From the NCBI RefSeq assembly GCF_000003605.2, contig NW_003112489.1, forward strand, positions 102,234 to 123,317: a stretch of DNA of 21,084 bases. The letters run 5' to 3'. The notes under the pieces were generated by a model. The model made no database searches. It was not told where the DNA came from and saw only the letters and a program-made list of their open reading frames with translations. This document shows positions 1 to 10,778 of this stretch, one piece after another. This stretch comes from Saccoglossus kowalevskii. Its lineage: Eukaryota; Hemichordata; Enteropneusta; Harrimaniidae. The position numbers were made by a program, and so were the translations under genes. Position 1 is the first letter of the stretch. Each line of letters opens with the position of its first letter.

Positions 1-156
1 TCAAAGCTGTCATGTGTGACTGTTTGTACAAACTTACCATCAAAGCTGCCCTGTGTGACTGCATTTACAAACTGACCATCAAAGCTGTCATGTGTGACTG
101 TTTGTACAAACTTACCATCAAAGCTGTCATGTGTGACTGTTTGTACAAACTTACCA
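1..156 (-). repeat. 39-bp tandem repeat duplicating an exon end and its splice donor
   Basis: Four direct copies of 39 bp lie at 1-39, 40-78, 79-117 and 118-156 and probably continue past the window edge. A partial fifth copy (157-180) is the end of glycogenin exon 4 itself. Copies 1-39, 79-117 and 118-156 are identical. Copy 40-78 carries the same 24 bases as the exon end. On the minus strand each copy is a donor (GTAAGT at 154-149, 115-110 and 37-32; the weaker GTCAGT at 76-71) followed by codons ending in SFDG. Since 39 is 13 codons, all donors share one phase. Using a distal donor would add 13-residue units such as [13 protein letters not shown] before the next exon. Confidence 0.95.
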
Positions 157-317
157 TCAAAGCTGCCCTGTGTGACTGCACATTGAAGTAGTCCTCTGTA
201 AGTTTCTTCTGATGGTCTAAATACAAATACACCTGAATTGAAACAATCAGGCCAACCACAGTCTGTTGCTGCAGACAGTTCTTCCCTTTCAAACAAATCA
301 TCTATGTTTTGTAGAAC
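155..317 (-). CDS. GYG: Glycogenin exon 4: sugar-nucleotide site up to SFDG
   Basis: The exon is 163 bp if the first donor is used. The acceptor GATTTTGTAG precedes base 317. The exon reads [55 protein letters not shown] and ends GATG|GTAAGT (donor 154-149) in phase 1. The next exon is expected to start with the second and third bases of a Gly codon and then DQG, giving the family motif SFDGGDQG. The Asp of AATD, Asn of DCFNSG and Asp of SFDG match residues 125, 133 and 160 of the mammalian enzyme. The usual Pro before the first Asp is Thr here. The reading frame stays open past the donor to base 1 because the donor sits in an in-frame 39-bp tandem repeat, so which donor is used cannot be decided from the sequence alone. 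Confidence 0.9.
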
Positions 318-3300
318 CTACAAAATCAAAGAAACTTTTGCTGAAGTTGTTGGAGGCATGAATTGGAAATAGTTAATTACAAGTTTATATTAGCCTTTTA
401 AACAAGACTAGCTAATTTATGTCAATTAGATAATTAGTACATGTATTCATGGAATTCAACCCGAAACAAATAACATGTGGCCCGTTCCAGAGCATCTACA
501 TCTATGTACCATAGATCTCTCACTAAAATACGATGCATTCCAATCGTAAACTAATCAGGTCTGTGAATCAAAAAGTTTCAATGATTTGGGTGGTAAAGAT
601 TGGCCACTTATTATGCAACGACTCAAAACAAGAGTAAATCATATACCTAAACTCATTACTGGAATGATGAGATGTTTCTCAATAAATTGAACAAAAGAAT
701 TAACAAGTGATGACGAAGAACACACAAAGATGAAGATTTTATTACAGTCAAACCTGTCTATAGCGGCCAACCATGGGACTTTGAAATTTTGGCCTTTATA
801 GACAGGTGGCCTTTCTATACAGGTTCACTAATTTATTCATGAATATTAATTAGGCACTGAATCAATGTATTAAAACAGATCTCGCAACCCCATTTGACAC
901 ACTAATACACTACTGTACATAGTATCCAAACAATTACAAATAAAAAATGTTGATTTTAAATTGTATTATGTAAACTAAAATCATTTCACAAAAATCGATC
1001 ATTGCACAATAATGAGTAGTAAGAAAATTAAATATTTGAAGATTTGTACAATAAAGTTCATGTTCAGCAGCAGTTTGAGTCTCATTTCCTACTAAAGAAA
1101 TCACTCGGCTTGCTTTGCTTAGCTATTCTGAATTTGTATGTTTCTTTTAATATCTATTGTGTCGGGTAACTGTTCTAATAAATCGGAATGTCTCTGGACT
1201 ATAGCAAATTCTTTTGAGGAGAAGGAAGAGGGACAGTTAGCAGTGCTTTATTGATCCCTACAACGTTGCGTATACGAGGAGAACACTTATCTATTGTAGT
1301 GATGGATCTCCTTCCAGTTACGTGACAACTTGAAAGTTTCCTCCCCAATCACAATTCCCTTAACATTTTGTTCATTTTTTTTCAAAAATCTTCTCGACCT
1401 ACCTCACTTACTAAATGGTTGATCCCTAATCAAATTATTACTTTGCGCAATCAAAATCTGAGCGACTTCCATGTTATTGTACTGATGCAACAATAGAAAC
1501 ATGTGAAATATGCCTGGCGACTTTGGCCAGTGAACTGAGGTCAATTTAACATCATCGTTAAAAGCATCTATTGTTAAATTTACCGAGGTAGTAGCAACAG
1601 AGAAAACAAAATAGTTGAATGAATTTAGTTGGACAACAAGACGATACTGCACACACATTCCCTCACAGTGATCGATAGGCAGTAACAGAAGCAACTCTAC
1701 TTTTTGACCTGAGTTATCATAACCCCGGAAGAACAAGAACGCATATGTGCAAAGCTAATTAGCATGATTTATTTGGATGGACAAACAGGCATGGCCGTTG
1801 CGTTGATTTTTTTCCTTTTTGCTATCAGTTCCAGTTACATGCGTATTTATCGATATTTATAGGAGTTCAAAGTGAATAAATATCGATACTAAATAACAAG
1901 TGAGTTGTTAATCAATTCGATCGGGAAATTACTGTTGGCATTCTGATTCACCCCAGCCACATGCATAGGAACCATGACTGTGTCCCGGCGACTTCCAAAA
2001 CTTTTGCGGGTCGTCATCGTTGTGGTTGCTCGATTCATTCATTGAACAAAATTGTAAGTTATTCCCGTGGTATACATATTTCAACAAAACATTAATGACA
2101 TGTTTTTTTATCAGGACACTTTCAAATTCTTAATTATGTTTTTGGCAATCCATAGCCATCGGTACGGTGTGCTTACCGTGGTAAACTGAATTATAAACAA
2201 GAATAAAACATAATTGCTGAAGCCATCGGTTGAATGAAAAGTGTAAAAACGTGCTAAGAGCTTTGTCCTTTGTGAGCTTATTAGTTGTCTGAGGTGGAAG
2301 GCAGTAGTCTGCAAGACATCCGGGAACTATGTCCGTTATATGCAGTTCAACTGATCACTGCGGCCGCTGAAGCGTGGCCGTTGGCTGTGTTAGGCAGGTG
2401 GCCGCTATAAACAGGGTACTTTACATGTAAAATTCGTAGGGACTGTTCGGTTGTGACCACTATAGGCAGGTGGTCGCTGTATCCAGATGGTCATTAACAT
2501 AGGTTTGACTGTATTATGCAAGTAACCAGATACACTGCAGTGATTTTCAAAAAATACCAAAATATATATCTCAATATTTACATGGGGTATGTAAAAACCA
2601 GAGTTGCCGAGAAGATTCTGACCAAAAGGTTCAATAAAAAAAAAAAAAAAAAAGATCCATTAAGAATTTGCTCGCTTTTAATTTCGCTATTTTCGCCAAT
2701 AAGTAAAATCAGTTAAATTAAACCCACATGAACATAATAATAGAACTCATTGCTTGCCCGCCAAGTTTGTGAACGTATAACCCAATGAAATTGCTACAAT
2801 CCAGTGAAGTGGACCCACAAGTCACTTTTAAGCTTTGCCAACTACTATGGGGCATCATGATCATATTGTAACACTCACCAAAGCATCAGCATCCATAAAA
2901 ACACACTTGTTGTACTGTGTAAGTCTCCAACAGTGTAATTTTGAGAACGTTATGCCTAATTCAGGACGGGTTAATAATGCAAGATTTGCTTCATCATGAC
3001 TATCCAAGGGATCCACTTGTGTTATACTATCAAACACATCTGATAACAGTTGTCTATTGGAAATAAAACATAGGGATGGTTTTAAAAACAATTCTAGCAA
3101 ACTGTTTGTGACTGACAAAAGGAAAATCAAAATAAATAGCAATAGTCATAAATGTATCAGTTATCTTTCAATATTTAGATTACATAATCAGAAACTGATA
3201 ATTTCTTGCATACTGTATTTGCTCTATTTGCGGCACATTTTTTAATGATACTGGTATATAGTAATGACAAGATATGCTACAAACAAAGCAAATACGATTT

Positions 3301-3902
3301 AAACCCAATGAGTGTGACATAAATAACCTTACAAAAAAAATGTGCCTCGACTATGCAGAGTTCATGATGAGACTGCACAGGAGTGCACGACTGATTATAT
3401 TCTCATCACACTGTCATATTGTTTACAATCGTCTCGCAGAGAGTATGCAGAGCATGTGAACAGCATTACTGTGTGAAATCAGCTTGAAGGTAGAGTAGAG
3501 AGAGCAATACTGTTTGTAATGAGTGCATATGGATTCACCTTAAAGAGTGCAACATAAACATGCACCATAAACAATACAGCATATGAATACAAGAGGAGGC
3601 AATAATATTGACAATAATATGGACACAAATATTAAAATGGAATAACTTTTAAACTAGTCTTTACAATATGAAATCCACTATCAAAGAACTAATATAAAAT
3701 TAAATGAAAACATCAGATTATACGAGCAAATCTAATTAACATGCACATTATGTGACTTACCTCATTCGACTTGTAACATTGGGGGTAATGAGAATTGCAA
3801 GCTTTCGAGTTGTTCCAACTGCACGTAATGAATGTGCTAGCACCAAGGCACCATAGGAATAGCTATCATTGGTTGCCAGGGTAACAAATGCTTCATCTTG
3901 AA
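155..3902 (-). CDS. GYG: Glycogenin (glycogenin glucosyltransferase), 5' half of a spliced gene
   Basis: Glycogenin is a GT8-family, retaining, Mn-dependent glucosyltransferase in the cytosol. It attaches glucose from UDP-glucose to its own tyrosine and extends a short oligosaccharide that glycogen synthase then elongates. Three exons (3902-3761, 3053-2879, 317-155) splice with GT..AG introns of 707 and 2561 bp. Their phases fit (exon 2 ends AG, exon 3 starts A to give Arg; exon 3 ends on a whole codon), giving about 160 continuous residues. In order they hold [25 protein letters not shown] with the catalytic Lys, FMDADAL with the DxD metal/UDP-sugar site, [15 protein letters not shown] and SFDG. 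This covers roughly residues 3 to 161 of the family's GT8 domain. The glucosylated Tyr (about residue 195) and the C-terminal glycogen-synthase-binding tail would lie left of base 1. The first exon, ending in phase 1 as in the human gene, is not identified. The family call is firm; the partial state comes from the window edge, not from decay. Confidence 0.95.
743..828. mobile_element. Fold-back (MITE-like) repeat, left copy
   Basis: The copy begins TACAGTCAAACCTGTCTATA and contains an imperfect hairpin: 753-768 pairs with 791-806 (14 of 16 bases), and a second version of the right arm follows at 809-824. It ends in a degenerate version of the same terminus (AGGTTCACTA). Related GCGGCC/CTATA modules with the same terminal 13-mer recur at 2360-2513 in opposite orientation. 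It contains no coding sequence. It could be a small non-autonomous DNA transposon, or the left end of one larger element reaching to 2513. Confidence 0.6.
1404..1751 (-). pseudogene. Coding-like fragment of unknown origin inside glycogenin intron 3
   Basis: One frame is open for about 115 codons, from just after an in-frame TAG near 1752 to a TGA at 1404-1406. There is no good ATG at its start. The translation is not low-complexity and looks protein-like: [57 protein letters not shown] and [19 protein letters not shown]. It ends at a donor-like TTTA|GTAAGTGAGG. I do not recognise a family. It lies between the two inverted fold-back repeats, so it may be a remnant carried by an element, a retained exon of another gene, or a chance open frame. 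Real coding status is doubtful. Confidence 0.25.
1848..1888. repeat. Perfect 13-bp inverted repeat (hairpin) with TATCGATA in each arm
   Basis: TATCGATATTTAT at 1848-1860 is the exact reverse complement of ATAAATATCGATA at 1876-1888, with a 15-base loop. Each arm contains the palindrome TATCGATA. It lies in intron 3 of glycogenin, within the span bounded by the inverted fold-back repeats. Confidence 0.7.
2360..2513. mobile_element. Fold-back (MITE-like) repeat, right copy in inverse orientation
   Basis: The copy ends AGGTTTGACTGTA (2501-2513), the exact reverse complement of 743-755. Inside it are repeated modules of the type GGCAGGTGGCCGCTATAAACAG and CTATAGGCAGGTGGTCGCTG, close in pattern to the modules of the left copy. 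The bases just outside the two inverted 13-mers are TTAT on both sides (739-742 and 2514-2517). This could be a 4-bp target-site duplication if 743-2513 is one element. No transposase is visible. Confidence 0.55.
2636..2654 (+). repeat. A19 homopolymer tract
   Basis: Nineteen consecutive A residues begin inside an AATAAA-like context (TTCAATAAAA). It may be a simple repeat or the remnant poly(A) of a short retroposed sequence. I see no recognisable gene upstream of it (2516-2635) and no clear target-site duplication. Confidence 0.6.
2879..3053 (-). CDS. GYG: Glycogenin exon 3: catalytic Lys and DxD motif
   Basis: The exon is 175 bp. The acceptor is TATTTCCAATAG before base 3053 and the donor is TTG|GTGAGT (2878-2873). 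Its first base completes an Arg codon, followed by [53 protein letters not shown] and DADAL. The Lys of KLHCW corresponds to Lys86 of mammalian glycogenin-1. D-A-D corresponds to Asp102-x-Asp104, which binds Mn and UDP-glucose. Both are intact. The open frame runs on past the acceptor into the intron, but that extension has no family similarity, which places the true border at 3053. Confidence 0.96.
3054..3760 (-). other. GYG: Glycogenin intron 2
   Basis: The intron is 707 bp with a GTAAGT donor and a TTATTTCCAATAG acceptor. The short open frames inside, on both strands, show no protein-like content. I see no RNA gene or repeat of note. Confidence 0.9.
3761..3902 (-). CDS. GYG: Glycogenin exon 2: start of the GT8 domain
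   Basis: The exon is 142 bp. Its acceptor is TTTATTATTTCAG before base 3902 and its donor is GAG|GTAAGT (donor bases 3760-3755). It begins with two bases that complete a codon from exon 1, then reads [20 protein letters not shown], followed by [19 protein letters not shown] and PNVTSRM, and ends with AG of an Arg codon. This is the first beta-strand and nucleotide-binding start of glycogenin. The entering phase (1) matches the human gene, where exon 1 supplies only the Met, one more codon and one base. The exon is therefore very near the N-terminus. The sequence is highly conserved in type, so confidence is high. Confidence 0.95.
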
Positions 3903-4016
3903 CTGAAATAATAAAATCATACTTTGTTTGAATACATGTATAAAATGATGAGGCACAGAACTTGAATCAGGGTACAATAATGGCAATGTCTGACATTCAA
4001 AGCAGTCAGTCTTGAT

Positions 4017-4030
4017 GTAGCCATGGCAAC
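4017..4030. promoter_or_regulatory. RFX X-box-like sequence in glycogenin intron 1
   Basis: GTAGCCATGGCAAC differs at one base from the classical palindromic X-box GTTGCCATGGCAAC bound by RFX factors. It lies about 115 bp upstream (in gene orientation) of exon 2. Such sites occur by chance and in repeats, so any function is speculative. Confidence 0.2.
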
Positions 4031-6116
4031 TAGTAGATTTCTAAAGGCATCCCGATACCAAACTTTCATGAAGCCACACAAGTCTATTGCTATTTATCAA
4101 ATGACCTTTTAGGGTGATCTACAATCTCTGGTATTTATTGTTAAACAAGAACCACTATGTCCAAATTAATAAATGCTAGTGCAATTAGAGGATGGAAAAG
4201 GGCATGGTACAAAACCTAGCGAGGCTGGTGTACGTTTCATCACAATTACAATTTGTGTATTAAGGGGCAGGGTCGTCATGGTTTGCTTGTATTTTGAACT
4301 TTATATACACGATACCTGAATAAGCTAGTCTTTTGTTTGTGAATGGAATTTAATGAAAAATCAGATGGTTTTAAAATGACTGACTAATAACATTTATAAG
4401 TGAGTAGTCAGCTTGGTAAACTTGCCAACACCAGTGAAGTTAAAGATGATGTTTACTAATAATTATATAAAAAAATATACAAATCTTTTAATTGTGAGCA
4501 CTTAAACTCATTAATTTCATGTGTAATAAAGCTATGTTTTTACATTGTCTATGGGCAGTGTAATGATACCGGTAGTACAACACCAAGAGGGCGTGGCACA
4601 AACCTACAACAACTTCAGAGGGAAAGTTGAGCATTCAATTATAAGATACCATATTTGCTCTGTTACAATGTAGTGGTATATATAGACTGATGCAAACAAT
4701 GCATGCATACATGTATAAACAAAATAAGTAATCTTAATTATTCTATTGAACATTAAATACAATTTTTTTTTATTTGCAGTATTATATATACTATAGTAAC
4801 TAGTACAAGGTATGATTTCACATATTGCATCATTTTGCGAACACAGATTGTGATTTACTAATTTGCATCTTCAATGAGGCCAGCTATGCAGTCAATACAA
4901 TGGTATCGGTTACTGGTATATCCACAGCTTTCTCCCACTACACACTACAAGGAAAAGTAGTTGTACTAATGTACATTTTTTTGTACTACATTAAATCATT
5001 AAAGTGTTTTCAAAATAATTAGTCTAAGATTATCATTTATATTATATACAATGCAATATTATTATGTTAATATGGATATTTGTATTTATCATTAAAACCT
5101 AAGCATATGTGGTATTTAATTACGTTATGAGATACAAATCAAATAACCTTATACATGTATTGAGGTGAACCCAACATGGTCAAATAAAAAGCAATCTTAA
5201 CTTATTTAGTGAATATCTTAATTTTAAAGGCGAAGTTCAGGCAAACAATGTAATGCTCCAGGATAAAAGAGCTATAACACAATGCAATTTACAGGGTTTT
5301 TTTCCCACTTTTCTTTAGTATTATACATGTATAGTCCACCATCTCGATTATCCCACAAAGGATTATGGGTAAAGTATGACATCATAGCCACTGAAGTGGG
5401 AAATTGAAAAAATTATTCCATCTATTGAGAGACTGAGGTTTTATGTGGAAAGACCAATAAAAATGAAGATAAAACGTCACTGGTAATAAAAATAAACATG
5501 TATATACACTGGAAACCATCCCACCTCAGACAAATATATGAATGTAAAATCCAAATAAGGATCAATCACAATAAAAATACCAATAGACTACTGCAAATTG
5601 TTGGGAATGGTAAGCTGTGAACATGTATGCCTTCTCTTTAATCCGCTGGAATTCATCATGTGTTCAAATAGGATCAGCTGTTTTAGTAGTTGATAGCTTT
5701 ATGTATAGTTTACTCCTGCGGGAATGATTCTATTATCAAGGGTAATCATGTATGTTACATGAATGGAATTGCTAGACTTCAGTGATATTTCATCATTTTT
5801 TCCCCATATATTTTGGCTATTCACGGAGGCTTTCAGCAGGTGATGAGTTCATATCTGATATTATTCAAATGTTGTACACATACACCAGATTCAATCTGAT
5901 GTCTCATTCTTGAGAATGACTAGAATCAGCAAAAATGGAAGCTCATTAATTAATGGCCGACAAATCTATAATTAAAATTATGTTACAGCTTTTATTCTTT
6001 GCTCCACCAACAATAAAATAGTAATTTTAATTCAGACAATACAGGAAAATGTATTACGAACATGGCCAATTACGTCAAACAGAAAATAAAAGTGATTTTA
6101 AAAAAATACAACACAG

Positions 6117-6141
6117 TATATGTATGTGTGTGTGTGTATAT
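6117..6141. repeat. GT/AT microsatellite
   Basis: A short TATGTATGTGTGTGTGTGTA run is flanked by TATA repeats. It is a simple sequence repeat with no nearby gene feature. Confidence 0.85.
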
Positions 6142-9100
6142 ATCAAAGTATATCCCCAAGTACTAGTACTAACAAATCATATTCTGTCTACATTTGGGAT
6201 TACATAACAAGAACATGTGTGGCCACCTATATTTTTGTATCTTACTAAATGACAATATGGTATCATTTCGACAACAAGACTCAGCATCTGAGGGATTTAT
6301 CAAAGGTTCTCCCAAAGTTGCTTCTATTTATAGAGAATAAATTTCAGCCAGTACAAGGCAGTTGAGTGTATAAAATGTACTATTCAGGGAACAAGTTGAT
6401 TATTTTTTGGTGTTCACCAAACATAAGTAGAACTTTAACTCTGCAGTTATCAAGCATGGTTCATCACAACTACTACACTACAAGTAATCCGTTTTAACAT
6501 CTTGAACAAGAGTCAATATCAAAGCACATGACAAAATACGATCACCGTTTCACTCTGATGGCCATTATGAACTATCATCTACAGATTCGGAAGGGAATAT
6601 ATTTCTTGCATAGTGGATGTAGATGTCCATATGGTGCCAGCATTTAAAATAAGCTGATTTGTTTTGTTTTTTTCAGACATGTAGACAGACGTTAGACAAA
6701 AATAGCACTGTGATAACACTTTGGCACAGGTCCCAGACAACCTCATATTCACATCCTGTGCATTTCAAACACATGGGCAGATCGTGGATTGCTTACAGAA
6801 TTAATTCAAATGAACTACCTGCATGACCAGAAACATGCAACAAAAAAATCATATTTATTTTGCTCCACAACCTTCACTGAATTTGGGACCAAATGCAGTG
6901 CATACAAAAATTTCCTTCATATTTTGAAAAGGATTTAAAATTTTATTGCAATTTGAAGGTTAAACTTGGGTGACCCATGTTGAGATTACTATAATCTATT
7001 ATAATTTTACATAAATTTAAATAAATGTATTAATAAAATCATTGATTATGCAGTTATATTTACATACACTATACACACTGGTGGTACATGTACATGAATA
7101 ATTCATACTGTATGGTGTAATATCTTGTAAACTAAAACAGGAGACAGTCCTGTAAAAACACTCATTTTAACTGATATTAAATTACAGTTTATTTTGAGCA
7201 TATTCACAGGGTTTTAAAAACACAACCAGTTGTATTGTAACTTTAATGTTCACATAGATTTCACTACCACAATTAAAAGCCAATGAATGTTATTGCACTT
7301 TTTTTAAAAAGTTCAAGCCATAACAAACAGACTGAATTCAGTAAACAAACACGGTATCCATTTTCACATTTTGGCTGTCTGGAACTTGAAAGAGGTGGGG
7401 TGGGGGGCATATGAAGGGCGGTTATGTAAGCACACTCAAATATCAAACGCAGTGCATTGCGACATCAATGCTGCAAATTGCAATGATTTAATCAGAACCT
7501 TGCATACTATAGCAATGGTCACAGCACACCAGATTCAATTCAATTCAATTATTTATTCACTTCATCTCAAGACAGAAAGTCACTGCAACAGTAATGTCTA
7601 TTAAAGTCAAATCAAGCACCAAGTTCAGCTAATTCTCAGTATGTACACAAGTCATTAATTCTGTAAACCTTATAAATGGTTTAGTCCAACAATCATTGAT
7701 AGAGTATATCTCAATTAAAGTAAGTGAAAACAGATTTATCACTGCATTTTCAAATAATGAAAAAGAAATGGAAAATTCAAACGAGTGAAATTAAAACCAA
7801 AAATTCACACTGATATAATAGTCTCAAAACACTAATAAACTTAAAATACAATATCAGAACTTTTAACTGAAAATTTATTATCAGCAATGGCAACTGATGT
7901 CAAAGTTTACAAATCAAAGACTTTATTTTTGTGGAGTTTGATGTAATATACCACATTTTCTATACATGTATTAGAAGGACTACTTTAATGACAGAGTTGC
8001 GTCTATGGTCTAAATAAGTTAGTTTAATAAACTAGTATACAATAAATGCAGTCCTAATAGAGTAACTATGGTACATGGAATTCAAAAGATGTCTGATTTA
8101 TTGGACTACATTGTACTATTAAATGCAAGTAGAAATGTCATGCAGTATTTCTATATTACAGTGGTCACTGACAATATAATAACTGCACAGAAATTTCCTA
8201 ATTTTTATAAACTACTTATTTTAACTAATATTATTTTTATAATGTAGAGACAAGTGGGCAATTAAAAAGTAGTTTTGTATGGGGTGTGGCCTGATTAGAA
8301 ACTATATTGGTCCCTAACAGTTATCCTAAATGGCTCATTCCACATAGCGACGTGCAGAAGACATTGAAGAGAGCAATTAATACACAATGCTACTACAAAT
8401 TTGAGTTTTAATGAAGTTCTAAAAGTAATTTATTAACAGAGCCCATCTACATACATGTTATATAGTTGTTCAATATTGGTGATAGGACATTCAAATGATG
8501 TAAATACACATTTTGTTGAGGATTTTTATTTTTGCTATTTAAAGATTTTTGACATAGGGTTTTAAAATAATATGGTAAAGAGTTCTATTGTACATGTATA
8601 TAACTGATTATGGAAAATAGCAAATAATATGCACATGTATACATTAGTAAAAGGTTGGTAAAAAACAAAATGCATTTTATTGTAACAAGTCTCTGTAGGC
8701 TATTAAGGATAGATTAAATGAACATTAATAATATGTAATATTGTTGATATTGCATAGTCCAAGTGAATTAGCATAAATTGTCAAAGATTCTAAAGGCATG
8801 AATATTTTGTAAATATGTGAATTAGTATAACATTAGTATAATGATGTGCTTATTTATTAATTTATTTCCAATAACAGAACATGTTTTAAGTATCTTATTT
8901 TTAGTAAAATAGGCAGAATAAACGTAGCAAGTCAAAATGGTAATCTATCAATAAGCACATCACATCATACATACATATTCATTAAGTTAATCATTAAATA
9001 TTAGCACAGTCATTAATTAAAAATGTAAATTATCCATCATGGAAAAGTGGTAGTAAATAGCATTTGGGAAATCGGAAAAACGGAGTGTGAAATGTGGTCA

Positions 9101-10348
9101 ATGAAAACTGTTCTAATTGTAACATGTTTACAAATCAATGTTAATTGATACTTATTATAAATGGGTTATTTATACAGGATTTTTTCTAGAGCAATAATAC
9201 TGGGCTTTCATGTTTCTGCTCTTCTTCAGTCTCTTGCTAGCATGAAGAAGATCAATAACAGTAATTTAAATTATTCCAATTAACCCTTTGAACAAATGTT
9301 TTCCAAACATTTTGATGTAGATGCATTTTTTCTATGTTAGATTTGGACCAAATACAAATTTCATATTATTGATTACACGTCATAATGCTAATTTTTAAAC
9401 AAAAATGCACAAAACTTAATATACACGAAGTGAGCACTGCTAATGCATTGAATCAGAAAAAGGTATTGTTAACACACGTACATGTACTAAAAGGTCACTG
9501 TAAGGACATTTCAGAAACACAGACTTCATTTATAATCAAGGAAAAATGTATGTAACATGACTGCAAAATGGAATTATTAACAGGAACATTTGGTACAGAA
9601 GAAATAATTAACACATTGTTGCTGACAAAAATACTGCTTGTGATGAACATTAATTAGCATAATATATACAGAGACATAGAAAGTGATTTATATCGGCTAG
9701 ACTACTTGCACTATAAAAGCATCAAATAAGAAATGCAAATGACAAACTGACCAAGGAAAAAAATAACCACATTTCATTATGACTTGCTTGTCGATTTGCT
9801 TGATGAATAACATTCTATTCTATAGCAGTTACATGTATTCCTCCTTTCAGTTTTCATGGTTGAGGTATTTTAACAAAAACTAGTTTTCAAAATTCAATCA
9901 TAGAAATATTCTATCCTTGCTTTATTCAACAAAGCAAAGAGTGAATTAATTTCAACCTTTTCCTTTCATTACTGTGTGTCCCGGTACATACAGTAATAAA
10001 ACAGTTAACTGATCATTTACATTTCAAAATTTGCAGCAAATACTTTATACTAAATTACCTAAAATGCAACTTTTCTGGAAAGTAGTCCAAGAAATGTAAA
10101 TGTCATCTTCTATAATATGATAATTTGTAAATAGACTTAACTAAAAGACAAATTGTTTGATCCATATACCCAAGGGTCCAAATTAGGACCTGTCCCCATT
10201 GACATGCATTTTTTAGCTGGAGCAGGCATGACCTGTCACAGTTAAACAAAAAATCGAATGAGAATCATATTAAGGCAGATTTGGTTGAAAAATAAATGTA
10301 TAGAGCTGTTAACAGTAAGGCATTTGGGAAGGGGGAGGTGATCCCTAA

Positions 10349-10354
10349 TTTATT
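10349..10354 (-). terminator. Candidate polyadenylation signal AATAAA for the large acidic gene
   Basis: On the minus strand AATAAA occurs about 425 bases past the stop codon at 10779. Another AATAAA lies at 9926-9921. In such AT-rich DNA the hexamer alone is weak evidence, and transcript ends are needed to choose. Confidence 0.3.
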
Positions 10355-10778
10355 ACCCATATCAGTCAAATATTAGAATGCAGCCATATTGATATTTCCA
10401 TGAGGCCATCCAGACATGTGGCCTCACAGCTAAAATGTGCATGACATGCATTAATTTAAGACATTGCATCAGTATAATTGGCACCTGCATGATATATAGT
10501 TCACAGTAACGCTTCAGTTTTATAAATAGATTGTAAAGTTCCTTAAGTTACTGTATAATTAAGTCTACTTACATACCGATAATTTACCTATAAGTTTCAT
10601 TACAAATTGAAGTTATAAAACAATACAAGATTTCTCCAATTAACCAAGGTGCAATGACTGCATAACTGTATATCAACTATGTAAATCAACAAATTCAATT
10701 GTTAGACTGAACAACTCACATTGACAAAGCATGTTGCTCAGTTTAATCAGAAAAAGTTATAAGTTAATTAAAAACATG

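Larger units (their letters stand above)
318..2878 (-). other. GYG: Glycogenin intron 3
   Basis: The intron is bounded by GTGAGT (2878-2873) and GATTTTGTAG ending at 318. It holds the two fold-back repeats, the coding-like fragment at 1404-1751, the TATCGATA hairpin and the A19 tract. No glycogenin-like exon is visible between, and the flanking exons join in phase without one. Confidence 0.9.
3903..10778. other. AT-rich non-coding stretch: glycogenin intron 1, intergenic space and 3' UTR of the large gene
   Basis: Between the acceptor of glycogenin exon 2 and the stop codon of the large acidic gene I find no exon with recognisable protein similarity on either strand. Open frames such as 4825-5022 and 7371-7604 have no family features. 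The part just left of 10779 must be the 3' UTR of the large gene. Part of the rest is glycogenin intron 1, and the boundary between them is not visible. The stretch is rich in TACATGTA palindromes and holds a GT microsatellite near 6117-6141 and a short ATTCA run near 7537-7550. Confidence 0.8.

Noticed and set aside
1-156. CRISPR-like array
   Set aside because: The copies are adjacent with no spacers, contain a splice donor and keep a glycogenin reading frame. This is a eukaryotic minisatellite.
65-301. 78-residue open frame on the minus strand over the 39-bp repeats
   Set aside because: It is out of frame with the glycogenin exon at the same place, whose frame matches the family and runs on open to base 1.
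3872-3885. X-box-like GTTGCCAGGGTAAC
   Set aside because: It lies in glycogenin exon 2 and is explained by the conserved codons for V-T-L-A-T.
4825-7604. Plus-strand frames at 4825-5022 and 7371-7604
   Set aside because: They are short, unrelated to any family I know and in AT-rich non-coding DNA. Chance frames of this size are expected.
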